Below, in pieces: positions 9,479-20,726 of a stretch of DNA of 64,000 nt. This stretch comes from Cannabis sativa (Eukaryota > Streptophyta > Magnoliopsida > Rosales > Cannabaceae), in contig NC_083602.1 of the NCBI RefSeq assembly GCF_029168945.1, positions 66,422,600-66,486,599 on the forward strand, read 5' to 3'. The notes beneath the pieces were generated by a model, which was given only the letters and a program-made list of their open reading frames with translations, was not told the DNA's origin and did not search any database. A program made the position numbers and the translations under genes. The first letter of the stretch is position 1; each line of letters opens with the position of its first letter.

Positions 9479-12400
9479 GAAGTCAACCCGACTCTGAAAA
9501 ATAAAGTTTGGAAAGACATTCAGGTAAGCTATTATTTGTTAGAATTTTGATTTGTTTTTCTATTACTCCAAATGTTGACTCTAACCGTGTTTGTTTTCCT
9601 TCAAAATAGACGGGGTTCATTGTGCCGGACACCTTCAAACATGATTGTCTCATCCTCGCTGGGAAGTTAATGAAAGACTTCAAGAATAGGATGACAAAAG
9701 ACATCATAATGCCCGCGTTGAAAGAGAATGATCTGGGATGACTGGCACAAGTCCCTGAAAAGCACCCCGAGATCGACGCTGTTGATTGGTGCAAATTTGT
9801 TGAAAGTCGACTAACTCCTGAATTTCTGGTACGCTAATTATATTAACACTAAGATAAACTCTTAAATACAAGTACATGTATCTAATGTATTTTTTTGGCA
9901 TTGTAGGAATTGAGTAAGGTGCAACGTGAACGTTCCTCAAAAATTCAATCCAGACATCAAAGTGGTCGGAGTGGAATGGTGAACGTACGGGAAGTTGTGG
10001 TAAGTAATACTTAAAATTTAATGTGCTATAATGTGCTATACAATTTAATTGTACTCATTTCATTGTTATAACGTTATGTAGAAAAAGGACCTCGAAGTTG
10101 CAGATCCCCCCCGCCACCGTGTTTGGATCAAATCTTGCACCAAGAGTAGAAAACTTGTCACTGATTACGACAAGGAAATTGCAGAGAAGATAGTAAGTAT
10201 ATATTAATCCTTAATTGAGTTCTACTCAGGAGTTAGTGTATATAATTCATATACTAATTGCTTGAATATATGCGTGCATTAGGCTCAATTAGAAGAGAAG
10301 CTTAGTCAGGGACAAATTCAGGTCCAGGGCCAAAACGATATCCTGACGCAGGCGCTCGGGACACCAGAGCATCCTGGACGTGTCAGGGCTGCTGGGTATG
10401 CTATTACTTCAAATGTTATTTATTTAGTTACACAAATAAAATCGTTGCTAATTTGCATTTTATGATTTGTAGGTTCCTGACCAGGGCATCTCAACTGTTT
10501 GGCAGGAAGAAAAGAGAAGTGTCTGATGTTGTGGCTCGGCAAGCGAAGGAGATTGAAAAATTAAAAGCCGAAGTCCAATCCCTTAAGCAGCAGAGGAACG
10601 CTGCCGAACAAGAGGAAGAAGGAGAGGTGGCTGGTGAGGCGTATGTTCCACAACCATACGCTCCTCAGGATGAGGTACAACCACAAATTTATGCTGAGGA
10701 GTTTATTTCCCTCAACGACCAAGGTATCCTATACAATTTTGATGACCATGCGGCCCTTAATCAGCAAGTACATCTCTGCTCTGACAACATCGACAATATT
10801 GTGGCCTGAGGGTATTTGTACGAGCATGTGGGTATGATCAAAGTTCACTGCCAGGATTACGATGATTCACATGCCCGGATCATGGTTTCGGAAATCCTGC
10901 AAGAGGACGCTGAAATCCCAGTCCCAATTGAAGAGTGCAGATATGTTAGGGACGTATACCAGATGTTCCTTCCTTGGCCTAAACACTTAATTTTAACAAC
11001 CGAGGTAACTTCTCAACTCAAATTAATTATTAATGATTAGTGGAGTTTGAATATCTTCAATATTCATCCGTAGTGAAGTAGGTTACTGCGAATATATGTC
11101 TTTGCGGTGGGATGGATGAACAAACTACTGTTATATATGTGTTATTTGTCATTATACAGCCATGTTCAAAATTTTTGGGGTCATTCAATTACAACCGTTA
11201 TGCTGCCGAAATTTCGGTAGAATTTGGATAAAATTTGATATATATATTATGTTCTGTTTTGTTTAGGGTCCACTCGCTCAACCGCCCTCAAGACGTGATG
11301 CGTCAAAGGGGAAAGCTCCGATGCTTTCTCCACAAGGCCGTGGTGCACGGGAAGATGACTTGTTCACGGAAGAGAAGATGGCGTTGATCCCTAATTCGCT
11401 AAAATGGATGATTCATGAATTCCTAAGGCTCAAAGATAAATGTGATATAATCACAATTCCTGTCCCCCGAGGATTCATTGCACCGCGTACCCAGATCACG
11501 TTATCTGGAGAGGATTTGCGACGGGTTGCTACGTGTGACTACATCGGCAACCGGGGAATCTTGTTTGGAATGATGTATACTCTTCTTTAATCTAATTAAC
11601 CTTATATCAAATTATAGTTAAATTATTATAAGGCACTAACACTTTTTTTGGCAGGCACATATGGGAGAGCATCAACGGTCTGAGAAAAATTTTCAAGTTT
11701 TACGACCCAGAGCTTCTCACAGTGCATGGGATCAACGATGAAGAACAGAGTCAGTCTTTTGACGATGCGGCAAGACGATTGGCTAATTGGTTATCATTAA
11801 TGAACAACAACCACCAAATGTTCTTTATTCCTTGGAATATCGGGTAAACTTTATTAAATTCTTTAGTGCTAATTGTTCATTTCTATATTATGTCTTCAAA
11901 TTATTTTTATACTATCTTACTTATATTCCAATATAATTTTCTAGGATGCATTGGACGCTAGTGGTGGTTGCGCCAAGGAAAATTATCCATTTAAACCCTG
12001 TAAAAGGCTGCCCAATTCCCAAAGTAATAGAACAAATGATCGGAAGGTAATAATTTAATGACTTCTTATGTAACGACTTTAAATTAACTAACGAATTGAA
12101 ATGCTAATATAATTTTCCCAAACAGGGCATTCATGTATATAGGGAACGCACATGAGTATCTTGGCCAGTGGCAAGGAATTAACCAAGCAAACTGTCCAAG
12201 ACAACCTAAAAGCCAAGAATGCGGATTTTATGTTTTGAAATATATCACTGACATCGTCGCACGTGCCAACCCCAGCCGTTACATACAAGATCAAAAAGCT
12301 GTAAGTTTTAATTATTGATTATAGTATATAAATTCTATAATAATAAATATATAATATACATATACATAAACTAATATAAATTTTTAATTTTTTTAACAGT

Positions 12401-12498
12401 TTGGGGGTAAGAAGCAATACGATCCAAAAACAGAATTGTTACCACTACAGCGAAAGTGGATCGAACAATTGATGGCGGTGATTCACGGTGACGATTGA
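9479..12498 (+). pseudogene. CACTA-element gene: Ptta/En/Spm domain plus Ulp1-like protease
   Basis: A spliced gene can be read with these exons: up to 9523, 9610-9828, 9907-9999, 10082-10192, 10283-10395, 10473-11004, 11267-11574, 11655-11843, 11945-12046, 12126-12300 and 12400-12498, all with GT-AG borders and consistent phase. The early exons (WCKFVESRL, SKIQSRHQSGRSG) resemble the plant Ptta/En/Spm transposase family. The exon at 10473 has a coiled coil (KEIEKLKAEVQSLKQQ). The last exons form a C48/Ulp1-type cysteine protease domain with His in MHWTLVVV (11949-11951), Asn in HLNP where Asp is usual (11994-11996), and Cys in QECGFYVLKY (12220-12222). Two in-frame TGA codons (9739-9741 and 10807-10809) and the Tekay-1 insertion make it a pseudogene. 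Such protease genes are known in CACTA elements. Their role there is unclear. Confidence 0.82.
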
Positions 12499-13038
12499 GG
12501 TTGAAAGGTCGAAGAATTTTTCTTCATTATGTAATTTTTATAGATTAACTTGTAGTTAGATTTATTAACTTTAATATTTTTAACTAATTTTACATTAGTG
12601 TTTGTGTAATATTTAATTACTTTTATGAAATTAAATTATGTATTTTACCCAAATTTAAATAATATTTGATTCACATTTTAAAAAATAAATATGTAATTTA
12701 TATTAAATAAAATAATATATAAAATTATTAAATATATAAATAAAATGAAATTAAAATTATATAATTAAATAAAAAAAAATTTGAAAAAACTGAAAATCGC
12801 TTGCTTTTGGCGTCGGTTGGTACTACCCCGATGGCGTCGGTTATTAGCTCATAACCGACGCCATAGGTACCCCTATGGCGTCGGTTATGAGCTAATAACC
12901 GACGCCATAGGGGTACCTATGGCGTCGGTTCATATAAACCCTTTAGCGTCGCCCTGATCAGCGTCGGTAGCGAATTTCGCGAAAACCGACGCTGAAAGGG
13001 CTAAAAAACTGCCTCTAAAGGGGGTTTTTGTAGTAGTG
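12499..13038 (+). repeat. CACTA 3' region with subterminal GGCGTCGGTT repeats
   Basis: After the stop codon there are about 300 bases of AT-rich 3' sequence and then a subterminal array. GGCGTCGGTT occurs at 12809, 12833, 12877 and 12921. Its inverse AACCGACGCC occurs at 12853 and 12897. Variant copies lie near 12961 and 12983. Neighbouring copies pair into near-perfect palindromes of 40 to 50 bp. Subterminal repeats of this kind are the binding sites for the element's transposition protein in characterised CACTA systems. The element ends at 13038. Confidence 0.85.
13020..13038 (-). repeat. CACTA terminal inverted repeat (3' end)
   Basis: Read on the minus strand from 13038 the sequence is CACTACTACAAAAACCCCC, the hallmark CACTA terminus. 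The flanking bases TTG (13039-13041) would be the 3-bp target duplication. The partner end lies beyond the left edge of the window. Confidence 0.85.
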
Positions 13039-15338
13039 TTGGTCTATCAATTAATAAAAAATAATAATAAAAAAAAAGTTTTTTGACAAAAAAATGATAA
13101 AAAAAATTAAATTTGACTTAAATATTTTCTTATATAAATATATTTTAAAAAAAGATATGTGTTGATTTTTTTTTTTTTTAATTAAGTAGCTAAATTAAGT
13201 ATAGAAATTCAAGTAACTCTTCTATTATTCGCTAGCTATTGTACCAAAATCTAATAGATTAATATTTTTAAAATTAATATTTATAATTTAATTTATGTAT
13301 TAACTATTAAAAAGTATTCCATTTATATATAGGGTAAAATTTTAGTAAAACTTAGCATAAGTTTCATGCTAATAGGAAAGTATTTTTAACAATTAGTTGT
13401 AGATCATATTTGTCATTAGATATAAAGTGTATACTTTTACGATAAAATTACTTATATACAACTAAAATTTTATTATATTATAATATTATTTAATTATATA
13501 GTTATTCTAAAAATAAAATAATATTAATAATTAAAAATTTTATTAATATTTAATTTAAATAATTATTATTTTTTTTAATGTTAATTTGAATTGTATTTTA
13601 TATAGGTATTTATTTTTGAAAAATAATTTTACTTATGAATTTTGCTATTAATTTTTCATATTAATAGTTAACTATAATAAAATTAATGACTTAAGTACTT
13701 TTACTATCAATTTATTAATTTAAATATATAGTTCTACTATAATTATCTTTATTAATTTTTTCATCAAGAAAGATAATTTTTATTAATCAAACCGAGCCAA
13801 TTATATACATCCACATGAAGATTCTTTTTCAAAATAGAAACTTACAACTCTTATATTTTTAAGAATAATGTTATCTATACTAGACAACTTTTTTCCTTAT
13901 ACAAGATTTAAGTATACTTTTTAGTTCTCTTTAATGCTACTATCTATACAATCCATTTATACACTTTTCTTATTTACACCCAAAGTTCTGTTTAGCCAAA
14001 TGCCATTAATTCAACATGCTAACATATTTTAATGAACACAATATATTTTTTATGACACATTTTAATTTACATATATATATTTTCATCTTTAAATTAAATT
14101 ATATGTGTTTTTTAAACATATTTTTTTTTTCAATAACTAAAAAAAAATTAAAATTAACTTAAAGCTAAAAAAAAATAAGTTATACATACACACGCAACCT
14201 CTTTCGCATTTTTTTGATTTCGCATGTAAAAAAACAAAATACTGTAATTTTTATTTGAATTTAATTTTTTTTTTTAAAGATGTTTGACTTTAATCTTATT
14301 GTAAAAAAAAAAAAAAAACCCATGTCATGAGGTACAAAAATCATTACCCTATATAAATATATATTATTAATTATATATATGTACGGTGCAAACTTTACAT
14401 ATGCACACAGATATATGTCATATATGTAGAGAGATAGTATCAAAATATTCCAATGCTTTACACGCAACGCGATTGAAAGATAAACTTATATATTTATAAA
14501 TAATTGTGTATGGATTTAGATTTTTCTTGTTAAATTTAATAATCTACCAGAGTGGGATGGGTATTATCTTTCATATAGCAGAATTGGGTTGACACTTCTC
14601 GCTCTAATGGGGCTCCATTTAATTTTTTTATTTTTTTATTTTGTGATAGTATATTATACATATTTCATTACAAATTTTACTTTTATTATTTTAATTTGGA
14701 CAATCTTTGTACTTTAAATTATTAATATTGTATATTGTATATTATTTTTTTTTTAATATTTTTATAATTTATCATCTTTGTTATATTTTAGATGAATTCT
14801 GGTGAAAATTAAGAGGCTCTTTGGTTCCATAATTTTAAATTATTTTCTGTTTTTAAAATTGAAAATAATTTTTAAAAACTAATAGAGGTAGTTTGGAATT
14901 TTTTTTAAAAAACATTTTTTTAAAATTGAGTTTTAAAAAACTAGAAAACAGAAAACATCAAAATGTTATTTTTCAATTTTTAAAAATATATTTTTTTTTT
15001 GTCTAACATATTATATTTTATAGTTTTGCTTGCATACTCAGATCCTAGACCCGAAACCATACCCGAACTCGAACCCGAATGGGTTCATGTCATGATATGG
15101 TCTTAAAATATTAATTTTTTTTAGTAAAAAAAAATCTAAAATAGTTTTAAAAAATTTGTGACAAACACCATTAAATTTTTAAAATGACAAAATATTGTTT
15201 TCTATTCTCACTTTTAAAAATACAATTTTAAAAACTAAAAACTGAAAACACAGCCAAACAAGCTCTAAGTGTGCAAACGAAATTTTTTTGACCGGTGTCT
15301 AAAGCAGAATAAGGGGAGAATGGGGCCTGCGGGAAGAT
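13039..15338. other. AT-rich intergenic DNA, no gene seen
   Basis: About 2.3 kb of strongly AT-rich sequence with homopolymer runs (A16 near 14301) and no frame with recognisable content. A possible small MITE lies at 14812-15266. I saw no splice-consistent coding sequence or RNA gene. Confidence 0.6.
14812..15266. mobile_element. Possible hAT-like MITE
   Basis: The left end AGAGGCTCTTTGG and the right end (reverse complement AGAGCTTGTTTGG) form imperfect inverted repeats around an interior rich in poly-A/T with self-complementary stretches. No convincing 8-bp target duplication is visible, so the boundaries and class are uncertain. Confidence 0.3.
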
Positions 15339-15627
15339 TAAAATAATGGGAAATTTACAGCATAAATACTTTATGTTTTTGATTTTATACACTTAAATAC
15401 AAGACTTTTTTTAGCGGATTAAATACTAAATGTTAGTTTTCATCTATTTATATTACTACAATTATGTAAAATGCTAACTGTGATTATTAAAATGACACAT
15501 GTTAATATATAATTAGTCCAACCTCATGTATAATTAAAATTTATATAATCTAATTTAAAATAATAAAAAGATAATTCAAAAATATTTAATCTGTTTCTAA
15601 AAAATAAACATTAAATAAATAAGTAAT

Positions 15628-15935
15628 CACCCTTACAAAAAATCTTATTTTTAGTCACAACAAAATTTGTGACTAAAAGTGAAAAATTGTGACTAATTAT
15701 AAGTCATGATTCCTATGTTGTGACTAAAAGGTCCGTGGGTAAAAGTATTAGTCACAAAAATTACAATTAATTGTAACTAAATGTATTTTTAGTCACAATA
15801 CTAGTTGTGACTAAAATTAATTAAATTATTGACAACTTGTAATTAAATACTATGTTTTAGTCACATGTAACATTTTGTTGTGACTAAAAGTCACATTTAG
15901 TCACAAAAAAATTATGTTGTGACTAAAAAGTTATC
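15628..15935. repeat. Cluster of TAGTCACA / TGTGACTA motifs
   Basis: About eleven copies of TAGTCACA or its inverse TGTGACTA occur in about 300 bp, alternating in orientation, after a CAC..TTACAAAAAAT start. This pattern resembles the subterminal region of a CACTA-type element. No matching second terminus is visible, so it may be a truncated insertion in the MULE or part of the MULE itself. Confidence 0.6.
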
Positions 15936-16056
15936 ACTAAAAGTAGCAGATTTTGGTATTGTAAATCTTCCATCACATTCTCTCTCTTCCACTCTACTCT
16001 TAATGAAAATCCACTCCACCAAATCTGGGAGTGGTGCCATCTTCGGCTTAACCAGG

Positions 16057-17524
16057 TTCGTCTCCTTCCTCCCTCTTTCTCTCTCTCCTTCATCTGCCAA
16101 ACCTGGTGCCATCTCCGACGATCCTCGCAATTTGGCGGATCCCTAGAAAAGTTCTCGCAATTGTCGCGGGATAGAGACTCTGAACCAACGACCAAACACC
16201 CTTCTTCTCTCTCGTCCCAGCCCCAATCGTCTCCTCCCTTCCTCTTTCTCTCTCTCCTCCATCTGCCAAACCAGGTGCCATCTCCGACGATCGTCGCAAT
16301 TCGACAGATCCCTAAATTCGTTCTCGCAATTGTCACGACATAGAGACTCTGAACCAATGACCCAACACCCTCCTTCTCTCTCGTCCCAGCCCCAATTGCC
16401 CAAACCCAGCCCTAGCCCACCGCAGTTCCGACGGGGACAACCCCAGCGACACCCCCGAGTACTCCCCTCTCTCTCTCTCTCTCATTTACACCCTCCTTCT
16501 TTGTTCATCTCATCCTCTATATGCTTAAATATTTTTTTTGCAGGTTTCATCGATGACACACACATTTAAATGTGTTTTTTATTTTTTTGTTATAGAAAAT
16601 ATGCCCATATCTGAGTTTAAGGTGGTGTGGTGGAGTTTTTTTTTTTTTTTTAGGAGATTGGATCTATGTGATTGTTATTGTGTAATATTGGTTTGAATCA
16701 GATTATTTTTGTTGTTTAAATATGAGTTTAAAAGTTTATGTAATTTAATTTTGTGGGTAAGTTGATTCTATATTGGTAGTTGATTCGTCTCCTCCCTCCC
16801 TCTTTCTCTCTCTCCTTCATTTGCCTAACCTGGTGCCATCTCCGACGATCCTCGCAATTTGGCGGATCCCTAAAAAAGTTCTCGCAATTGTCGCGGGATA
16901 GAGACTCTGAACCAACGACCAAACACCCTTCTTCTCTCTCGTCCCAACCCCAATCATCTCCTCCTTTTCTCTTTCTCTCTCTCCTCCATCTGCCAAACCA
17001 GGTGCCATCTCCGACGATCGTCGCAATTTGACAGATCCCTAAAAACGTTCTCGTAATTTTTGCGAGATAGAGACTCAGAACCAATGACCCAACACCCTCC
17101 TTCTCTCTCGTCCCAGCCCCAATTGCCAAAACCCAGCCCTAGCCCACCGCAGCTCCGACGGGGACAACCCCAGCGACACCCCGAGTACTCCCCTCTCTCT
17201 CTCTCATGAACTTCGTCGTCTCTCCCGATCTTACACCCTCCTTCTCTGTTCATCTCATCCTCTATATGCTTAAATATTTTTTTTGCAGGTTTCATCGATG
17301 ACACACACATTTAAATGTGTTTTTTTTTTTTTGTTATAGAAACTATGCCCATATCTGAGTTTAAGGTGGTGTGGTGGAGTTTTTTTTTTTTTTTAGGAGA
17401 GTGGATCTATGTAATTGTTATTGTGTAATATTGGTTTGAATCAGATTATTTTTGTTGTTTAAATATGAGTTTAAAAGCTTATGTAATTTAATTTTGTGGA
17501 TAAGTTGATTCTATATTGGTAGTT
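16057..17524 (+). repeat. 727-bp tandem duplication of a 5'UTR-like segment
   Basis: The segment 16057-16783 is repeated at 16784-17524 with few differences. Each copy itself starts with two units of about 165 bp containing GGTGCCATCTCCGACGATC and GATAGAGACTC, giving a 2x2 nested repeat. The CT-rich tracts, followed by a TTTGCAG acceptor-like site and ATCGATGACAC, look like a plant 5'UTR with an intron. Open frames on either strand here appear to be by-products of the CT repeats. I cannot name a donor gene. Confidence 0.8.
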
Positions 17525-17957
17525 TGAGAAAAATATGATTGGTTTAATTTTGATTAATTGTCCTAATTAGATTTAAGAAGTTAATTAATTATATTTTTAA
17601 GTTTTTATAATTTTTTTAATAATTATTATTTATTTAAATAATATTTAGATATTTATTTAAACTAATATAGACGGACCAATAAAAATATGACACGTGTTAC
17701 TTTAATGAACACACTCAATATTTAAAAGAATAATAGTAACAGAAATAAATAGAAACTAACATTTGGTATTTAATCCGCTAGAAAAAATATATTATTTAAG
17801 TGAAAATAAAAAACACAACATATTTATACTGTAAATTTCCTTAAAATAATTAATGAAATGCGATTCGAATGAGCAATCTTTTTCTATTACTTGTACTATT
17901 TTCATTTCTAGAAAGTTATTGAATCAAGCACATGCATAAGAAATCAGTAAAATAATA

Positions 17958-18377
17958 GGAAAATTCTATAATACACTCTCTTAAAAGGGATACATCGATA
18001 TATCTTTATCTGTTTTAGTATCCGAAATAATTTTTTAGTCAAATTTTTTTTCATGGTCATGTAAATTATGGTTATTTAAGACATCCTGCAAAATTTTAAG
18101 AAATTCGAAAAAGTTTAACACACTGAAAATTGCATTCAAGCAGTGTGTTGCACGCGTGACTATTTTATTTTATACACGTGTAAAATACACTATTTGAACA
18201 TTATTTTCTATATTGTAAATTATTCCGAATTTCTCAAAATTTTGTAGGATATCTTAAATAGTTATAACGTACATGGATATGAAAAAAAATTAGACTAAAA
18301 ATTATTTTTGGATGCCGAAACAAATAGATGGTGTATCAGTACATCCCTTTTTAAGGGGGTGCATTGTAGAATCACCC
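17958..18377. mobile_element. Mutator-like MITE, 420 bp
   Basis: The ends GGAAAATTCTATAATACAC and (reverse complement) GGGTGATTCTACAATGCAC start inverted repeats of about 85 bp. A perfect 9-bp direct repeat AAAATAATA flanks it at 17949-17957 and 18378-18386. There is no coding capacity. Size, terminal repeats and 9-bp duplication point to a Mutator-derived MITE. Confidence 0.85.
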
Positions 18378-18386
18378 AAAATAATA

Positions 18387-19052
18387 TTATATATACAAAT
18401 GTAATTATATATTTTATTCTATATAATTATTTTTTATTTTAATTTTTTTATACATTAAGAAAAAAAAATGAGCATAAATAAGAGCCTTATCCTTCATTAG
18501 GGCTGCCACTGTAGAAAGTGGTACTTCACATTTGCACAGGTCCTATTTTGTTAGTGTCAAACAAATTGTTTTATTATATAGCTAATGCTAAATTGAAACT
18601 ATGTGAAAAAAAAAAAATAATAATAAATAAATAAGACAATCTAATCTATTTTTTTTTTCGAAAACAGACAATCTAATCTATTATAAATAGCTAGTGACAT
18701 GATATGAACTTTTAATTAGCTTGTTTGTAAAAAAGTTAGTTGAAAGTGTAAAAAAATAGAATATTAGTGTTTTGGCCTAAATATATAGGTAGAGAGGATG
18801 ACTTATGGTTTGAGAACTTACTTCAATTGTAAAAGGTGAGTTGTAAAGTTCGAATAGAAATCTCATGCCTTTTCATAAGGTGTTGTTATGGTTAGTTTGG
18901 TGCAATACACTCGTTGATTTTAAATAATAATAATAAAATAAATAAATACTGTTTGTAAAGGAATTATTTTTAAATGGGATATAGATGGTAAAACCACTTA
19001 AATTTTATAATTTGTGTAACTTAACCACATTAACATATTTTTTTGACAGTTA
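18387..19052. other. AT-rich intergenic DNA, no feature seen
   Basis: About 670 bp of AT-rich sequence. I see no coding frame, RNA gene or clear repeat boundary. Confidence 0.5.
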
Positions 19053-19668
19053 TATTGAGATTTTATGTCCTAAATAAAACTCATTTCAATATAATTAATA
19101 AAAAATCAGAAATCATTTTATATTGCATGATTCACATGATTACACATTACTTTCGTAATAATATATTTAATATATAAGTTTTATTAAATTTCGAATATAT
19201 AATTACTCATGATTATAGTAATGTATACACAGTAAAAAATAATCATGATTATATGCTTCAAAGTGCTTGGTACCACGTTTTATTAAAGCTCTGAATTTCT
19301 ACTAACGTGATAAATAACAATGTGATTTACTTACACTTGTATACGTGGAATGTCCTTTCCAGGACATTAACAAAGTAAACTTGTATTAGATATATCATCT
19401 ATACATCTAACTTAACCGATATTGATAGTATAAAAGATATTATAAACTTACTATTATGTCTTTTCTAATTTGATGTCACTTATTTGATCTTAGGTCAATT
19501 GATATCAATCATGAGATGGTTAAGTTCTAGCTTAATTGTATTATACAAGTTCTTTGACTTGTTCGTTACCAGCTTATCTGCAGGACTAACCCATACTTAC
19601 ATCTTACGAATTCATTAGTGCAATTGAGTTAGACCATTAATCTTTAGAATTTATAACATATATGAACC
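19053..19668 (+). repeat. Old copia LTR fragment
   Basis: From TCCTAAATAAAAC onward the sequence follows, in order and with heavy divergence, the 5' third of the copia LTRs found at 41991 and 56855. Shared landmarks are ATGTCCTTTCCAGGACATT, AACCGATATTGATAG and the later TTTGATCTTAGGTCAATTG. It is 3'-truncated and has no partner, so it is a decayed fragment. Confidence 0.65.
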
Positions 19669-20558
19669 GTGTTAGGGTTTATGCCCTAAAACGCCTGCAA
19701 AGATATTTTTTATTATTAAATAAGAGTTGAATATTTTGATATATGCATGAATGCTAAATTATTATTTAATATTGAATAATTTAAATATAAATATTAGAAA
19801 ATTCTTTATTCATATATGAGCCTGCGACTTGTAGCTATACATAGAATTAAGATCACTTAGCCTTGAATAAAACAGTCAGCAAGTTAGGATATCTTTAATC
19901 AATGTTGTTAGTACAGTTCACTATGCCCATTCTTTCGTGTAAGTAATCTCAGTTTGAAATATTGATGTAGGATGACATCTAAGTGAAGGTGATGTATATA
20001 ATAGTATTTACTGAGATTGTTGGAAAATCAATTATAAATAATCAAAACTGAAGAAACAAACAATTACAAGAGAAAAAGTAAGAAAAACACAAAAAAAATT
20101 TACGTGTTTGGGGCGTTAACTAGCCTTAGTCCATGGTCATTGTTATTAAGTAATTTTTTAGCTTGAAAAGCCTTTGGAATACAACGAATGTAAGTTCTCA
20201 AGTTATCCTGAGCAAGTATTGCAAGAGAACTCAACCCTTAATCCATAGGATTCACTGGTTATTTGTAGTAGTTTGAGAATTAAATTTAGTTTTTCTTTTC
20301 CCTATATTGGGGAGTTTACAATGAATAACACACTTGGGCTGCCTCGTAGTTCAGTCCACGAGAGGCAGCACACGAAGGAGAGGATCTGTTGACTAGACAG
20401 ATTGAATTTAGTTGGATTTGGTCAACACCGTGAGCTATGATTTTGGGCAATTCACTGTGAATTAATTGCTTGGTTTCTATTTTAGGAAATTTTCCCATTT
20501 AGCTTGATATGATCCTCTGTCGAGATTGGCAAATCATTATTTCTTTATTTGTGTGCAG
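19669..20558. other. Unresolved sequence, possible second LTR start
   Basis: TGTTAGGGTTTATGCCCTAA at about 19667 resembles a copia LTR 5' end, but no matching terminus or internal domain is visible. Towards the right, acceptor-like sites (TTTTAG near 20485, TGTGTGCAG ending 20558) hint at exons. I could not assign a product. Confidence 0.3.
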
Positions 20559-20726
20559 GAATAAAAAGGAAAATTGGACTAGTCTTTCGGGAACACGCTG
20601 TCTTACCCTTCCAGCCTCACGGTACTAGACTTGCTTGTGGACATGAGCTGTCAATGGCAGAAGGTTCTACAATCACAGAGCTAAAGTACATTCCTAGAAG
20701 GACCTGTCCAAATGGGCTTGGCCCAC
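20559..20726 (+). pseudogene. Unidentified coding-like fragment split by Tekay-2
   Basis: After a good acceptor (TGTGTGCAG) an open frame of about 55 codons reads through to the Tekay-2 insertion. Its content (for example FREHAVLPFQPHG and CGHELSMAEG) has ordinary protein composition, but I do not recognise the family. If Tekay-2 is removed, the frame continues only to a TGA at 30194-30196. It could be a piece of a host gene or of the LTR of the neighbouring Tat element. Confidence 0.35.

Larger units (their letters stand above)
15348..17841. mobile_element. Mutator-like (MULE) non-autonomous element, long TIRs
   Basis: The left end GGGAAATTTACAG matches the right end (reverse complement AGGAAATTTACAG), and the inverted match continues, with mismatches, for about 190 bp (about 15348-15540 and 17655-17841). 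A 9-bp direct repeat TAAAATAAT flanks it at 15339-15347 and 17842-17850. Long TIRs with a 9-bp duplication are typical of Mutator-like elements. The interior holds no transposase. It contains a TAGTCACA-motif block and a tandemly duplicated CT-rich segment resembling a captured 5'UTR and intron, so it is similar in spirit to a Pack-MULE. A 10-bp duplication TTAAAATAAT is also possible if the right end is taken one base earlier. Confidence 0.85.

Noticed and set aside
12809..12992. Regularly spaced GGCGTCGGTT copies, considered as a CRISPR-like array
   Set aside because: Copies alternate in orientation, spacers are inverted copies of each other, and the array lies next to a CACTA terminus in plant DNA.
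15912..17310. Overlapping minus-strand frames of up to 144 codons with Arg/Glu-rich repeats
   Set aside because: They are the reverse reading of CT-rich tandem repeats and repeat with the 727-bp unit. They have no start context or domain.
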